64,000 nucleotides of DNA, from NCBI GenBank assembly GCA_021234155.1, contig JAJEKV010000130.1:1441455-1505454 (forward strand), read 5' to 3'. Below are positions 62,511-64,000 of this stretch, piece by piece. The stretch's first letter is position 1. Each line of letters opens with the position of its first letter. Under the pieces are notes generated by a model. The model was not told where the DNA came from. It worked only from the letters and a program-made list of their open reading frames with translations, and did not search any database. Position numbers and translations under genes: made by a program. This DNA is from Isoetes taiwanensis. Lineage: Eukaryota; Streptophyta; Lycopodiopsida; Isoetales; Isoetaceae.

Positions 62511-64000
62511 GTAGGAAGAGTGATAGGGGTCAAGAAATTGCTCTACTCATTCAGATCTTCAATTTGATTCCTAAGCTATTACTTTTTCTAGAGACTTACA
62601 TTTATTTGCTTTTAATATCTGTTAGTATTCACCGGACTGGTTTTGGTGTATCATGAAATTTCTAGATTCGATAAAGGAGTTACGAGAGAGGTAATTGATT
62701 GTCGAGGATAAGTGTTGTTGTTTTATATTTACGACGGTATTGGTAGGTGTTAGTTTGGTTAGATTGTAGAGCTTTAGGTAAAGTCTTAGTTTGAGAATGT
62801 TTAATGTTTAGTGTTGGTTTACTAGATGTTTGATTCTTTGATTATTATTTGTAACCTAAGGTTCATAATAAGAGGTAAAGTAAATTGTCATGCACAAGAG
62901 AGAATGGCGGTAAGGCTAGAGATCTTTTTACCTTTGATACGACTCCAAATGCGATTTTTGTGTAAGACAATATCTTTGAAGCTTTAAAATCCCTTGATTT
63001 TGTACATAATTCATGTTGTAGATGCATAAAGTGGCCTAAAGTTTTCTAGCTTGATATTGGATGAGAGTTGCAAAACATGGTGTGGAATTGTTTTTTTGGA
63101 TTCTAAATTGTATATGTATCAAGTCGTTAGGTATATGTTGTTGGACTTTTTACCGTATGATAAATGGGTCATTATGACTAGGTATAGGATTGTAGTGTAG
63201 TTAAGTACATCTTGTTATATGGCACTTTTACCTTTTCTTTGTATTTACGAATTTTATATTTGCAATTTTTGTGCATTCTAAATGAATCTTAGCATGTAAT
63301 TAAATGCTAGAATATTTGTTTTTAATTAAATTTAGTATTGCATGTATCAATTTGTAGCTTGATGTAATATGCATTGGTTTTCACGAGTATGCGACAATGG
63401 TGTATATGGCTTGACTGGAAAAAGAGGATGATCGTTACTCTGCAATTTTGGGACATGGAGAAAACAAAGATGTTATCGGTATAAAGAAGCGAGTTACATT
63501 CTTGGAAGAACATAGGCATGTTCAAGTCTCATATACGATGTCTAAGGAATGCAAAAGATTGATGAGTTCAAAACAAAGTCAGCTAGCCCTTGGGCGGACA
63601 CCAACCCATGTGAGTGATGAGTAGCATGTTGTCTACCATCTGGGAGGCAAATAGAGAGCATATAGGCGGTCACAGCCGCCGAAATCTGTCGAACTATGAC
63701 GCATAAAGACGATGATGCCTTTTCGCGAAGCTGCGACCGGTGGCCGAGAAAGTGGCGGTAGAACAGCCACCATCAATAAGCTTGACAAATGAAGCCCGAT
63801 TGACAATGTTTATGGATGCGTCGAGGAACCTTGATGTTCCTGCGCTACAAAATCGCGATCTATTTATGAATGAGAATGCAAACATTGTTAATTGCTATTC
63901 AAGCGTCACAGCGAGAGTGAATATCATACCTTGATAGGCGGGCTTTAGGCGAAAGATAGCAATGCAGCCAGTTGAAGAAGCGGTTTACCTCGTAGATGCG
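62511..64000. other. No gene recognised
   Basis: AT-rich to 63400, then more mixed. A 64-codon frame at 63740-63934 has no recognisable domain. Window edge truncates any larger feature. Confidence 0.35.

Overview
This window looks like nuclear DNA from a land plant. Introns with GT-AG ends, class III peroxidase and callose synthase exons, a lectin-type receptor-kinase relic, Copia and Gypsy LTR elements primed by plant tRNAs, and tRNA-Gly/tRNA-Ser derived relics all point that way. A DIRS-type tyrosine-recombinase retroelement and a ParB/DNA-methylase relic make a non-seed lineage such as a fern more likely than a flowering plant, but that is inference. No prokaryotic features (operons, ribosome binding sites, CRISPR) are present.

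The window is almost entirely transposon sediment. From left to right: two Helitron 3' termini (1.9 and 2.2 kb) and a GTTTAAAC repeat field (3.0-3.5 kb); a DIRS-like retroelement (5.8-8.8 kb) with split terminal repeats (8.8-9.8 kb); a decayed receptor-like pseudokinase (11.8-13.2 kb, minus); the one apparently intact host gene, an uncharacterised 248-residue protein (13.5-14.3 kb, minus); two dimeric tRNA-like SINEs (14.6-15.1 kb); a small L1 tail (17.2 kb); two head-to-tail 1.7 kb units, each anchored on a (CT)n array (18.5-21.9 kb); a decayed LINE ending in another long CT array (22.0-24.6 kb); and a complete minus-strand Copia element with target duplications (28.2-33.9 kb) carrying a hAT-like MITE and a LINE tail. 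Next come a ParB-like/DNA methylase pseudogene with an inserted palindrome array (33.9-36.3 kb), a 1.5 kb polypurine field that ends in a Helitron terminus (36.5-38.0 kb), and a minus-strand Helitron terminus (40.4 kb) followed by same-strand fragments of callose synthase, peroxidase and a coiled-coil gene (41.8-42.9 kb). The rest holds a 9.6 kb Gypsy element (44.4-54.0 kb) with nested insertions, a duplicated 5' end of the intact gene (54.7 kb), a complete short-LTR Copia element (55.4-60.1 kb) and a second Gypsy fragment (61.8-62.5 kb).

Nesting gives a relative order. A tRNA-Gly-bearing repeat was hit by the Gypsy element, whose coding region was then hit by a LINE (inside an RNase H domain) and by a 372 bp element (inside RT). 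The minus-strand Copia landed at the edge of the methylase relic and later received a LINE tail and a MITE. Nearly every element carries stops or frameshifts, so no autonomous transposon is evident.

The most unusual items are: the Gypsy element's order protease - archaeal-type RNase H - RT - RNase H - integrase; the DIRS-like element in a plant; the ParB plus DNA methylase relic; the CT-anchored tandem units; and the Helitron-style cluster of captured exons. Several blocks (about 3.0-3.5, 18.7-24.4, 47.5-49.2 and 59.0-64.0 kb) are indel-rich relative to their paralogues, which may be real decay or poor consensus quality.
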